From Tetraselmis striata (lineage: Eukaryota; Chlorophyta; Chlorodendrophyceae; Chlorodendrales; Chlorodendraceae): a DNA stretch of 64,000 bases. Positions within the stretch are counted from its first letter, which is position 1. Each line of letters opens with the position of its first letter. Shown one piece after another: positions 39,711 through 50,469 of the stretch. The stretch spans positions 62,001 through 126,000 of the forward strand of contig VCJN01002251.1 of the NCBI GenBank assembly GCA_006384855.1. The letters are read 5' to 3'. The notes beneath the pieces were generated by a model. The model was not told where the DNA came from. It ran no database searches and was given only the letters and a program-made list of their open reading frames with translations. Made by a program: the position numbers and the translations under genes.

Positions 39711-40680
39711 CTCTTCCCCCTCGCGCCGTTCCACCTGTTTTTTTTTGGCTTGGGAAGGGACTTCTGGAGGAAATTTGTCACCGTGCATTGCCACATTGGA
39801 TTCCGAGCTATGAAGCAGGAAGACCGGCGCCAGGCTTTAGTCCCGATACCCAGCAACTTTGAACGCGGGTTGCGCCCTTCGTTTGCAGTGTCCAAGAATC
39901 GAAAGGTAACCCCCCCCCCCCCCCCCCGGGCGTGGGCGTGGGCGTGGGCGTGGGCGTGACGGCATTCCCCTCCATGACTGCAGGGTCAGGCAAGGTGACG
40001 GTGCAGTCCGGCTGGGTCATGGAGGACTGCTTGCACCACATGGAAACGTTTTCCATTCTTAACGCCGGTCCGCTGCTCGAGGAGGCCCGGGTGAAGGCGA
40101 TCATGACCGAGAAGGAGCTTCGCGTCCCCAGGCGGTGCTTGGGCACATGTACAAGCGCATGCAAGGAGCTGCGTGGTTCGTCACGCGGTGGGGGTTGCAG
40201 AATGTGGTGACGGAGGAGGACGGCCCCGAGCGCAAGGCGCAGGTGGACGCGCTCACTAGGGAGGGGAGGACTCGATACCCCGCGCGGCGCCAAGGCGCGG
40301 CGGCCGGGGCAGCGCGGCGCCAAGGCGCGGCGGCCGGGGCAGCGCGGCGCCAAGGCGCGGCGGCCGGGGCAGCGCGGCGCCAAGGCGCGGCGGCCGGGGC
40401 AGCGCGGCGCCAAGGCGCGGCGGCCGGGGCAGCGCGGCGCCAAGACAGCGCATACAGCGGAATCGGCGGAAAGGGATGCATTACAAGCTGTGGACGGCAG
40501 CCGCTGAAAACTATGCGGTCATGCCGCAACAACCCCAGCACTGGCTTCTGGATACCTTTGATCTGGCTGACGGCGGCGGGCTGCGGGATGCAGGGCCGCA
40601 TGACTGAGGTGGCGGTGCTGGTGAGCCCGCAGAGTCTGCATGCGGCGGAGGCGGCGCAGCCGCATAGGCACTAGACAATG
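39711..40680 (+). CDS. Hypothetical downstream exons with 10-aa repeat tract
   Basis: Open segments look like exons of the same or an adjacent gene: about 39703-39905 (GFRAMKQEDRRQALVPIPSN), about 39986-40128 (VTVQSGWVMEDCLHHMETFS) and a segment from about 40132 after CCCCAG (AVLGHMYKRMQGAAWFVTRW). The last runs through a 30-bp minisatellite encoding AARRQGAAAG repeats and on to a stop near 40674. Phases between these segments could not all be matched, so the model is incomplete. No family was recognised. Confidence 0.3.
40282..40441 (+). repeat. 30-bp minisatellite, 5.3 copies
   Basis: The unit begins GCGCGGCGCCAAGGCGCGGC. Copies start at 40282, 40312, 40342, 40372, 40402 and 40432 (partial) and are identical or nearly so. 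In frame with the upstream exon it encodes AARRQGAAAG. Confidence 0.95.
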
Positions 40681-41048
40681 CTCTGAAGCGAGCCCCAATT
40701 GTCTGCCCAGCGCCTGCCCCAATGTAACGCACCAGCTTGGCAGCAATTGGCAGCTCTTTTGCCCCCCCCCCCTCCACCCCACAGACACACTACCAATACC
40801 AGTTTCTCATCCCGGCGGGCAGTTGATGCGTATACCCAGGCTTGTGCGTACGCGGTGCGGGAGGGGGGGGGGGGGGGGGGGGAATCACTATAGCTAAGCT
40901 AGTGATGTGAGATATGAGTGCAGCAACAGATATTGTGCAAGATATAATACGATGGCATGCAAGCGGGTCCCCGCTCTTCCACAATCATTGGCCCTGCTCC
41001 CTCTTGCCCCGCCCCCGGTGCCCTTTAGCTGCTCTCAGCATCCCGAGT

Positions 41049-41355
41049 GGGATGGGCGGGGCAGCGGTTGCTACCGAGTGAGGCGTAGCATCGTTTGCAG
41101 TAGCAACGCAGCCTTTCCGGTGTGACGCCGCCTGGATGTAACCCAGCAGTACGCGCAAAGTGCAAGTGCAAGCTGCTGATGGCGGGGATCCCGCGCGGGG
41201 GGGGGGGGGGGGGGGGGGCAGCGGCTGTGGGATAGGCGCGGCAGCGGTTGCTACAGAGTGAGGCGTCGCATTGTTTGCAGTAGCAACGCAGCCTTTCCGG
41301 TTGCATAGTGTGACGCAGCCTGGATGTAACCCAGCAGTACGCGCAAAGTGCAAGT
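41049..41355. repeat. Tandem duplication of a segment of about 120 bp
   Basis: 41049-41165 and 41226-41355 share the block from GCAGCGGTTGCTAC to GCGCAAAGTGCAAGTG, with small indels. They are separated by a poly-G run (41197-41218). Confidence 0.85.
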
Positions 41356-41398
41356 GTTACACGTCCGTGTGCCCCACCCAATGACATTGCGCCCGACC

Positions 41399-42100
41399 TC
41401 ACTGACGGCATGTCTCGCTCTCCTTCAGCTCCTGGGCCGTCCGCCGCCTCACCCTGCGCACCCTACCAGCCGCGCGTGCCTTCTCGGAAGCCTCACACAC
41501 GGCGGCGCGAGTCGCGTCGTGGAACGCGTCCCTGACATGGCGGAACTCCGCCCTCTTCGTGGCCGTGGTCGGGCAGGGGACTGCCCGCTGATGGGTCGCC
41601 ATGCATGGGTACTTGGGGCCGCACAAAGCCGGGGTGCCGTCGCAGCAACACTCCCAGTCCGTCCGTTGGCCGCAGTCCACGCATGACGGGCGTCCGGCCA
41701 GGACACGCACATGATAGTGCATGTGGCCGCCTCCCGCCACTGCTCGTAGTGCTCCGGTCAACATGGCGACGAGCAAGTCGGCATGTCCCGCAGGTGGCTG
41801 CGGGGCGGGTGGCGCGAGCGCAGCCTCGCTCGCCTCGACAACCCCCTCAGCCCGATCAGTCGCCTCGACCACGGCCTCCTCCGCCTCCTGACGCGGCGCA
41901 CCAGGCGCATCATCGTCGCCTGGCAGGGCGCCCCCCCCCGCAACGGCGCCGTCGGCGGTGGCCGACGCCGTCGTGGCGGGGTGTTGTGAGGAGGTGGCCC
42001 TAGACATAGGTGGGGCCGGCACCGCCATGTGTTGCTCCACATGCGGTGCGGTTCCTGACGCGACAGCTCCGTCGCACCAGTACCGGCGCCGGCACCCCAC
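41399..42100 (-). CDS. Cys-rich ORF, possibly PiggyBac-type C-terminus
   Basis: 233 codons. The N-terminal half is Ala/Pro/Glu-rich and low complexity. The C-terminal half has HYHVRVLAG, then CVDCGQRTDWECCC, then LCGPKYPCMATH, about seven cysteines with paired spacing. PiggyBac transposases end in a Cys-rich finger of roughly this order (CxxC, CxxC, LC..CF..H), so a transposase remnant is possible. No DDD catalytic domain was seen upstream on this strand. A host zinc-binding protein cannot be excluded. The ATG at 42100 is simply the first in the frame. Confidence 0.35.
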   Translation of the reverse strand: MGCRRRYWCDGAVASGTAPHVEQHMAVPAPPMSRATSSQHPATTASATADGAVAGGGALPGDDDAPGAPRQEAEEAVVEATDRAEGVVEASEAALAPPAPQPPAGHADLLVAMLTGALRAVAGGGHMHYHVRVLAGRPSCVDCGQRTDWECCCDGTPALCGPKYPCMATHQRAVPCPTTATKRAEFRHVRDAFHDATRAAVCEASEKARAAGRVRRVRRRTAQELKESETCRQ

Positions 42101-43015
42101 GCACGCCTGCTGGGCTTACCACCAACCGGCATGTTTCCTTTGGGAGGCGGTTCATCCGCGTCGGAGGTGAGCGGCGGTGCCTGTGTGGGTGTGGATACTG
42201 CCCGGCCATTACGGCTCCCGCCGCCTGTCGCTCCGCCGACCCACGCCGCGGCGTGTGCTGCGCCCCGCATAGTCGCCTCGAATATAATATACATGACGCG
42301 GGGACGGGGGGGGGATTCGCGCGTTTCGTATGTCGGCGGAAAGGCGTGCGAAGCTGCGGCTGGCGAAGGTGGTGGAAGTAAGCGTGGCGGCGTCGGCGGC
42401 GTATTACCGTGCGTGCATGCGTGCGCAACCCCGCGGCAGCAAGCGCCGGACTCGGCGTGTGCCAGCGGCAGAGCTGCGAAGCCATGGACACGGTACGGGA
42501 TGCCAAGTCTGGCTAAGCAACTGCCGAGGCTGGCGGCTTAACCCCCATGTCCGGCGGTTGAGGGACGGAAAGTGCGTAGAAGTTGATCGGGAAAGCGGGC
42601 ATATAAGCCTGGCTGTGCTAGGTTCCTATTAAGTAATGGCGGTTTGTGCTAAGTAATTCTTAGGGGTAGACCATGCAGCGCAGGTAGGGGGCGGTATAAA
42701 TGAGGCCGGGCACATATACTGCTCCACGAAACGACACTGTCGCACGTGTAGTTGAATAGACGCCCCCCCCCCCCCCCCCCCCCCGCCGGGTCGGCCCGCC
42801 GGGTCGGCCCGCCGACCCGCCACGGCATGTAATATTTGTCATGCATCGCCGGGGTATGTGTGAGTGGATGCCCCGCCGCCACATCCCCCCCCCCCCCCCC
42901 CCCCCCCCCCATTTACACTTGTGCACTCATTAAGTTTGGGCTGGTTTCGGAGCAGTACATGTACGTATGCATATACATACAATGGAACGTAGGACCTGCG
43001 CGGAAAGAGGGGGGG
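42101..43015. other. Spacer with poly-C runs
   Basis: No gene is supported. Poly-C runs lie at about 42762-42784 and 42886-42910. A GGTCGGCCCGCC palindromic cluster lies at 42784-42822. Confidence 0.5.
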
Positions 43016-43790
43016 CTGGCGGAATGCGTTGGGGGTGCGTAGAGTAGCGTGTTGGTGAGATTCGGGGTGCATCGGACGCCGGATGCCCATCCACCCAGCG
43101 TAAAAGACGGGTACGTAATATTCACACTATATATATTCACACGCAAATGTGTGAAAACCGGACATTCCGTGCCGGATGGGTGGGAATACGGCGTCCGATG
43201 CAGCCAAAACCCCAGCAACACGCTATTCTGTGCACCGCCAATGCACTCCGCCAGCACCGCCTCATTCTCTGTCGATTTCGAAAACGCCTTCACATTACCC
43301 ACCGCTAATTGCAATTGCCACCGTGTAATGTTGTCACGATGTGCGCACACAACAACACTTACTACCGGTTCCGACGCGGATGGAGGCGAGGCTTGCGGAG
43401 TGCGTTGGGGGTGCGTAGAGTAGCGTGCTGCAAATAATTGGGGTGCATCGGACGCCGGATGCCCACCCACCCGGCGTAAAAGACGCGTAATATTCACACT
43501 GCTTTATTAACACACAAATGTGTGAAAACCGGACATTCCGTGCCGGATGGGTGGGAATACGGCGTCCGATGCAGCCAAAACCCCAGCAACACGCTATTCT
43601 GTGCACCGCCAATGCACTCCGCCAGCACCGCCTCATTCTCTGTCGATTTCGAAAACGCCTTCACATTATCCACCGCTAATAACTGCAATTGCCACCGTGT
43701 AATGTTGTCACGATGTGCGCACACAACAACACTTACTACCGGTTCCGACGCGGATGGAGGCGAGGCTTGCGGAGTGCACTTGCGGTGCAC
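43016..43790. repeat. Tandem foldback repeat, period 371 bp
   Basis: Two units. GTGAAAACCGGACATTCCG starts at 43151 and again at 43522. Within each unit the left arm (GCGGA.TGCGTTGGGGGTGCG onward) is an imperfect inverted copy of the right arm ending TGCACTCCGC. Arms are about 100 bp around an AT-rich centre, so each unit could form a long hairpin. The layout looks like a MITE or foldback element that has been tandemly duplicated. The central open frames are by-products. Confidence 0.8.
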
Positions 43791-43900
43791 AGACTAGCGG
43801 GAGACTAGACCCATTGTCGCTTATTTACAAGCACGGGCGGTGCTGCCAGACCTGATCGTCTACGGCCGATATAATATTCACACTATATTAACATCGGTGC

Positions 43901-43943
43901 ACACCGCCGCACACCGCCGCACACCGCCGCACACCGCCGCACA
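43901..43943. repeat. 10-bp tandem repeat (ACACCGCCGC)n
   Basis: Four exact decamer copies with a partial fifth. Confidence 0.9.
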
Positions 43944-44527
43944 ACGCTGCGCGCGCACATTCGTCGCACACATTATCCCGGATTCACTCGTCGTATCCAT
44001 TACGCCGTGCTACTTCAACAATAAACATTGCGAAATTACACCGACACAATGCCGCACCGACTAGCTCTTGACAATACGTGCATATAAATAGTAGTGGCGC
44101 GCTGCTCCTCGCCTCCGATGTGTCGTTGACTGCTGCGGAAGGCGGTCGTCGACTGGGTGTTAGTTTCTCCACCTCGGCCGCCCCCCCCCCCCCCCCCCCC
44201 CCTTCACCGCTCACAGCGCCATGGCCGACCTCGCCCCCCCGGGCAAAAGTGGGCGGCGAGCCTTGTTGTCTCGCGTGTCCGCGCCGCCGGCATCGAGGAG
44301 GACGAGAAAGACATGAGGAAACCCGTGACAAGGTGGGCGCGCAACAAAACACTCCATCCTCCGCATTAGCACGCACCCACTCGTGGCTAACTTGTGCCGC
44401 GCGCAAGTTCGTCCGGGAGCGCCGTAAGGCCCACCTCAACGCCAAGGCTTCCACAGTGCCAGCGGCGCAACTCGTGGTGGCCGAGGAGGCCGCATCCTCA
44501 GCCGCTTAAAGGCGAAACGATTGTGGC
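43944..44527. other. Spacer with possible short exons
   Basis: A 143-codon frame (44078-44509) crosses a poly-C run and has no domain. A short reading near 44283-44330 (GIEEDEKDMRKPVTR) followed by a GTGGGC donor could be an exon, but no gene model could be closed. Confidence 0.3.
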
Positions 44528-44815
44528 TTGTTGTGGGTGTCTGGGCACAGGGGGCGTCCCGACGCGAAGGTAAGGAAGCTCATGGCGGCGTCGTCGACGG
44601 CACAGCCTCCCGGGGTGGTGAAGACACTGACGGATGACAAGAAGCGGAAGAGGCCAGTGAAGAAACGCCGAGGTAAGAAACTGACGGTCGCGGAGTCGGA
44701 GGCGGAGTCGGAGGCACAGGCGGAGGCGGAGGCGGAGGCGGAGGCGGAGGCGGAGGCAGCGAGATCGTCGAAGCGGAGGGTCCCCCGGGCACGCAAGAAC
44801 AAGAACAAGCAGTAG
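44528..44815 (+). CDS. Hypothetical Lys/Arg-rich protein with acidic repeat
   Basis: 95 codons. A basic stretch (DDKKRKRPVKKRRGKK) is followed by an Ala-Glu repeat coded by (GCGGAG)n (44698-44757) and a basic C-terminus (KRRVPRARKNKNKQ). The composition fits a nuclear or nucleolar protein tail. It may be the last exon of a longer gene. No family was recognised. The hexanucleotide repeat is likely length-variable. Confidence 0.35.
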   Translation: MLWVSGHRGRPDAKVRKLMAASSTAQPPGVVKTLTDDKKRKRPVKKRRGKKLTVAESEAESEAQAEAEAEAEAEAEAARSSKRRVPRARKNKNKQ

Positions 44816-45615
44816 CCCCCGCCCCCTTTACCCCCCACCCCCCCCCCCCCCCCCCCCCCCCAGGCGGGAGCGGCTGGCGGCGAGGGGGGGCGGGGGGGGG
44901 GGCGGGGCGGGCGTGGTCCCCCCGCCCCCGCACCCCCCCCCCCCCCCCCGGGCCACATTCCCCGATGGCAGCTGTCGCGAATATTGTAATTCAATCATTC
45001 TTCGGCAAACCGCTGCCTGCCCCCGCCCTCCCCCTCGCGAATATTTATGTGAGCACTCTTTGGCAAAACATGGCAGCCAAACCGCCCATCTGATGACCTT
45101 TGATCGGACGGCTGGCAGGCCCGTTCAGCAGTACTAGCTATAATGTACACAAATTCCCCAGTGTTACCAAATACGTACGGCTGCGATTTGCGCTCCCATG
45201 TACTAATAGTCGTAGTTATCCACAGGACGACTAGGGTTCGTACTAGATACCCGGTACCGGCGTAATAAATATATCGCGTACTACCCGGTACTACACGGAC
45301 AACCTTGTACCTTGTACGTCAGTGCCATGTACGCTTCACCGGGCTGGTACGACTACCAGAATGATGACAAAAAGGATTTATCGCCCGCCGGCAATAACGC
45401 CGGATGTACTCGCACGTAACTGGATGGACGTGCCGCCACCAGCAGCAGCCTTCACGGATAAATAATAGTCGCTAGTAGTAGTGCTTCGTCACCTGTATGT
45501 CACATCTGAATCTCACAGTGCCCTCTGGCTTGATGCCAATCTGTTTTTAAGTGTAGTGTACATTAGTAAATCCACCGCTAAAAGCAGCGCTACCAGTAGG
45601 AGACTAGCAACACAA
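44816..45615. other. Spacer with poly-C runs
   Basis: Poly-C runs at 44837-44862 and about 44930-44950. The rest is AT/GC mixed sequence without a recognisable gene. Confidence 0.5.
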
Positions 45616-45660
45616 GCCCCTTAAAAGCGGCTCGCATCCCGCACGAGGCGGGATGGATGA
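45616..45660 (-). repeat. Shared stem-loop box, copy 2
   Basis: Inverted copy of 14247-14290, with the same CATCCCGC / GCGGGATG hairpin. It lies just after the end of the unrecognised coding family on the minus strand. Confidence 0.7.
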
Positions 45661-45664
45661 GTGA

Positions 45665-46790
45665 TGCCCACCCGGTTAAGAGTCCGACCGAGACACGTGT
45701 GCACGTGTGTGCGAGGGTAATCCACAGACGCGATGTGCTGCTTCGGCAACGGGATGGCGGACGAATCTACGAGCCGTGTGATGAGACAACGTGCGCTCTC
45801 TCGAGCCGCCACTGAAGTCGGGACCCGCCGAGGGAATCTTCCGCGAGCATAGTAAGGCCGCATGGTGAACATGGCGGGTGGTGCACCGAGTACCCTGCGA
45901 TGAGAGGGCGCCTAGATGCACGGCTAAGCCTGCGATAGCGCGCGATCTGCGGCGCACCCCCTTGCTCACCTCACCCATTGTGCCGAAGACCATGCAAGCC
46001 CGTGTACTCCGACATGTCCATGATGTTTCGAAGTGGGCCCTTTTGTCCCGGTTCCGTGTTGTGCCACGCCACATTCCGCAGCGCCAAATTGCGTTGCATC
46101 TCGCCCAACATGGTGCGCTCAAACCGATCGGTCCACAACCGTCGTGGCGCAGGGTATTGTTGCAATGTACTTGACCCCATACATACCGCATGGTCTTGTC
46201 AAAACTCCGGCGCCGTGGGCTTATTCAAGCTCCGGGAATCATAGCATGTGGTTACGACGTTGGATGCCGGGAGGAGCAGCTCGGCATATGACACGAGGTC
46301 CTTGACGAGTTCATCCGGGGGTACAAAGTTGCCAAGAAACACACCGCCTGCTGAAACAAGTCGTCCACCTATTGGGGTAGACCGATGCCCAACAGCTCTT
46401 GAACACAGTGATCGCGAAAGGCGTCTTCGCGCGATAGCATCTATCGTCAGTGTTGCACACGCCAGTGAGCGTCTCCGGGTGCCGGGAGGTTCAGGAGCGT
46501 GTCGCCATATATAGAGGTCGACATTGACAGGGTGGTGCTTTGTCGATGGCGGAATGATCTACTGGTTCCCAACCACCTGGGCAATGCATCGGCTAGGCAA
46601 AAAGAAGTACCCGGCGGCGACCTCCCGTAGCTCTTGCGGAGTCATGCCCGTGTTCACAGTGGTGATGGCCACCGCCGTCTGGCCACCGTGCGCATGCCCG
46701 ACAGCAGTACTCAAAGTATAGGGTACACAACGACGAAGAATAAGAAAACATGAAAAATGATAAAAATTTTCGCCCCCGGGCATAACTATC
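45665..46790 (-). pseudogene. Unrecognised coding family, copy 2 (disrupted)
   Basis: On the minus strand the blocks follow the order of copy 1: MTPQELREVAAGYFFLPSRC, DDLFQQAV, FERTMLGEMQRNLALRNVAW, HNTEPG, GPLRNIMDMSEY. Stops and shifts break it in several places. The C-terminal part continues as RTLNRVGITHPSRLVRDASR and meets the stem-loop box. The family is unknown. Comparison with 36920-37990 is what supports it as former coding sequence. Confidence 0.5.
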
Positions 46791-47520
46791 CTCACTTGCC
46801 TCTTCCATTCAACTAATGCTTCTATTCAATTACGGGTAGTGAATGCAGTGGCAATTTGCCCGATGAATGTGAGAGTGTCCGACAGACCAATTTGTGTTTA
46901 CCCTGGGTTTGCCCTACCCCGATCCTGCCTGCTAAACGGCCGTTGTAGATGCTGCACTACAATCAAGGGTTTTACTGTTGCCTGTCTTGTCGTCTTGTCC
47001 ATTCTTGTCCCGGGGGCGGAAAAAGACAACGAGATCGAGCTGCGCGCGCTGTTTGAGCATCTATTTCGGGATTTCCTTAAAAAAATCCTACACCCTACTG
47101 CGAGCATAACTTGATCGTCCCCGTCGCGCTGCAAAACGACCGCCCGACAGCTCCCCAGCCCCCCGCCGGCGGCCCGGCCTGCCTAGGCCAAACGAACAGC
47201 GACACGCACAGGAAGAACAGGAAGCCTATAGAGCACACAACACTCCCATAGGAAGCTCACTACATTCTTCCTTTGGCGGGAAAAACCTCGGCCTAGCTTC
47301 TGGACAGGTCCGCAGAAGTGGAAGCACCGTAGGGGCGCGGGGTGGGGCGGGGCGTGATCGCTGCCCCCCGCGGGATCGCTGTTTGCCACTTAACTGCGAA
47401 GCTTCCGCCTGTGAGACACCGCCCTGACGCCTAACTGTGCGCGAGAATCCAGGTATCAATCCCAGTGGGTGGGAAACCCAGTGGGTGTGTGAGGGCAGGG
47501 CAGGGGGAGCTGGCGGCAGC
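46791..47520. other. 5' flank of the ING-like gene
   Basis: About 730 bp upstream of the ING-like start. It becomes GC-rich towards 47520. No core promoter element was identified. Confidence 0.5.
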
Positions 47521-49043
47521 ATGGCCTCATCGGCGGCAGCCGCGGCCAACCACGTGGTCCTGTTGGAACAGTATGTGGAGTGTGAGAGCCCTGCCTGAAG
47601 CGTGTGGCAAGCCATTTTCACCGCTATGACTGCTGCCCGTGCTTCCATTGCAACCCCCCCCCCCCCCCCCCCCCCTTCCCTTGCACACTCTCTGTGGGAG
47701 GTATGCTGCGTTTCTCAATCTCTCGTGGGGGTGCGCCTGAACCGCCCATGCAGCAACAATGCACGTGCCGTCAGAGCTGCAAAGGTTGCTTGGCACCATT
47801 CGCGACCTGGATGACAAAACAAACAGTATGCCCGCGCACTTGGAAACACCTTGTTCTCACAGGGCACCATTGACTTGTTTCACCAGTGCCTCGGGTGCAG
47901 ATGGTAAGGGGTCAGGCTGGCCGGTGTCTGAGGGGTGTGTCTACCTATGTGCACTGTGCAGCTATATTAACGGAGGTGAAGGCAGACGTGGCCCGATGCC
48001 TCACCCTGGTGCCTCAGTCATCGTGGAAGGGACAGGGAGAGCAATACAAGGAGGTGCGTGCTGTCATCACACCCTCCCACCGGGGCCACCCTCTGCCTTC
48101 CTCCTCTGCCGTGGTCTACCCTGCCTCGGTGATGCACAGCTTCATACCCATTTGCGTACCGCTCACATGTGGCAGCTCATTTCATGGGGCTGGCTAGGTA
48201 GCTGAATTGCGGCGAAAGATTGAGGACCGCCAGCGCATGCTGGTCCAAATGGGGGAGGAGAAGGTGCAGCTCGCGATACAAGGATACGCGCTGGTAGACA
48301 AGCACTTGGCGGTGATTACTCAGCATGTGAAGGTGCGCCCTGTGCAGGGCCCTGTGCATGACCGCCGTGCGCTGGCCGCTCACCTCATCCGCATGGCGTT
48401 GCACCTGGGTCATGCGTGCTTGCAGTCCGTGCACTGTACGGGCGCTTGCGGGGCTCGTTCCGGTATCGGTAGCCTCTGACTGCCGATCGTTTTTGGGGGG
48501 CTGACAGGAGCAAGAGGAGGAAGAGGCAGCTGTGATCTCGCAGGAGGCGGCCCCAGGGACCTCAGTGGAGGCAGGTATGTGCGCGCCATGCTTGAGCGTC
48601 CATTGCGCGCGTAGTGCGGACTTGCGCTGATATATCAGAGCACGGTGAAGAGGCCATTGATGTAATGTTCACATGCGCAGGGATCATTGGGCTGGTGTCT
48701 CCTTCACCCAGCATTTTACCTACGCCAACCACTGCTCGGCGGCCACCCATTGGTGAGAACCTGCACCCATTGCCAACCCCCCCCCCCCCCCCCCCCCTCC
48801 CATCCACGGGCACAAGCCTCCCCCTTTCCGTCTTCCCAATGGACTCTCCCCTGACCATGCCGCTCTTGGGTGTAGCTACACCACGATCCAACAGCACAAA
48901 ACAGTCTGAAAAGAAGGTTGGGGAGAAGCGTGTGCGGGATAGAGAAAAGGAGAGGGAGAACCGGCTGGAACGCGAGGCGCACCGGGAGGCAGCAGCGCAG
49001 GCAGCTGCTGCTGGCGGCACTACGCCAGGGCCGGGGAAGCCGG

Positions 49044-49083
<40 letters not shown>

Positions 49084-49802
49084 TTCTCTCTCTCCCTCCC
49101 AGGCTGCTGAGCCACCCCCCCTGCCCGCTCGCGTTGTCCATGAAGCGCCAGGGGAAGGCGCAGCTGTTCCTTTTGTTTTGCGTGCTGCATGTCGTTGCGC
49201 TGCATCGGGACGTCAACAAACAGCTTCACCGGCACCAGCGTAGCGCTGCCCGGGATGTCTGCATTTTCTGTAGCGCTGACGCACTGCGAAACCCCTTCCC
49301 TGGCAGACGCCTGCGCCGGGCGAGTATGTGGTTCCAGATGCCATCAAAAATATGCAGCCGTCCTCTCTGAAGTTGCAGGCACCGGGCAGGCTGCTCACTC
49401 ATGCCGACATCAGCCAAGAGCTCAAGGGGCGGCATGCCGAGGTGGGAACTTCCAAATACCTCTGATTTTCGGGTGCTGTGTCCGCTGTCGCTGCTTTTGA
49501 CGGTCTGCCTGCATGTTCTGACACCTGCCCCGCCCCTTCCTGGTGCAGCTCTTCTGGCCCGACGACAACCTGTGGTATGTCATCACCATACATGCAATAA
49601 ATCCGATGGCGAAGAGCGCAGAGTGCGCCCCTTTTGCCCCGCCCCAGACCTCCCATACCATGCCGCTACGGTATCTCTGCAAGCGGTTGCTGACATTGCG
49701 TTGCGCTTGCCCCACAGCATTATGTACACGACCGGGGAGACAGAAGAGCTGGATCTGAATGAGATCGTCCGGGAGGGCCACATGAGCCTCATGCAGATAT
49801 AG
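47521..49802 (+). CDS. ING-type N-terminus with Tudor-like C-terminus, 11 exons
   Basis: Exons: 47521-47581, 47754-47825, 47962-48053, 48198-48332, 48508-48574, 48681-48752, 48876-49042, 49103-49132, 49307-49441, 49549-49622, 49718-49802. All have GT..AG and matching phases, giving 329 aa. Residues about 1-120 match the ING N-terminal helical domain: VLLEQYVE, PSELQRLLGTIRDLDDKTN, EEKVQLAIQGYALVDKH. ING proteins are subunits of histone acetyltransferase and deacetylase complexes. The middle is acidic, then Lys/Arg/Glu-rich (EKKVGEKRVRDREKERENR, a possible coiled coil and NLS). The C-terminus has LKGRHAELFWPDDNLWY, then TGETEELDLNEIVREGH, a Tudor-like beta-barrel pattern. No PHD finger, normally the ING C-terminus, was found before the stop. 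Exon 8 (30 nt) is the least certain. Confidence 0.82.
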
Positions 49803-49937
49803 AGTTGCTTTGTCAACCCACGCCCCACAAGCAGCCTTCGAGCGCTGACTCTGATGAAGGGCTGCCGCATGGTTGGTATCCATGCGCATGTGCATACGCT
49901 GGACGATTTAAGCAGGCGCCTCAGCTGGCCTCACTGT

Positions 49938-49942
49938 TGTAA
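49938..49942 (+). terminator. Candidate TGTAA poly(A) signal of the ING-like gene
   Basis: TGTAA 135 nt after the stop codon, at the position usual for green-algal 3' UTRs. Confidence 0.45.
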
Positions 49943-50469
49943 ATCAGTGCAGGTTCAGGTCACAGCCCTTACCGTTTCCCGAAAGTGGACATGGGCTTAA
50001 CATCCATGCCGCTGGTGCATCCTTGACTGGTTGGATGATGGCATGATGTCCTGCGCTCCGCAGTCGAGTCCCACTCTTCAGCGACTGGCATGCACTGAGC
50101 ACCAGTATTTACATGATGACACATGCCTTCCTTAGCGCAGTGCGGAGCAATGCTCCTGGGGTGTGTCTGCAATTACACAGATCATGCAGATGAACGCGCA
50201 GGCTATTATGCTGGTTAAGCAAGTACAGAAGCTCCTTACAGTAGTGGTGCTGTGTAGATAAGCAGTATCCTTGCGGATGCAGGGTGCTGACAGGTTAGTA
50301 CGCTCGCTCTCTTTTTGAGACACACAGGTCGCTGCAGGCAGTTTGTTTCCCACATCACAGATGCATGGCCCCTGTTTTGCTCTCGGGCAATCCATGAGCA
50401 ATCCGTACGCAGTGTGTGAATTACGACTAATAATGACTATACTCTATATGAATATGACTACTGTGGTAC
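49943..50469. other. Spacer, no gene
   Basis: Nothing recognisable beyond the 3' end of the ING-like gene. Confidence 0.5.

Noticed and set aside
44078-44509. 143-codon plus-strand frame
   Set aside because: It crosses a poly-C run and has no domain. At most it holds parts of exons, which could not be joined into a gene.
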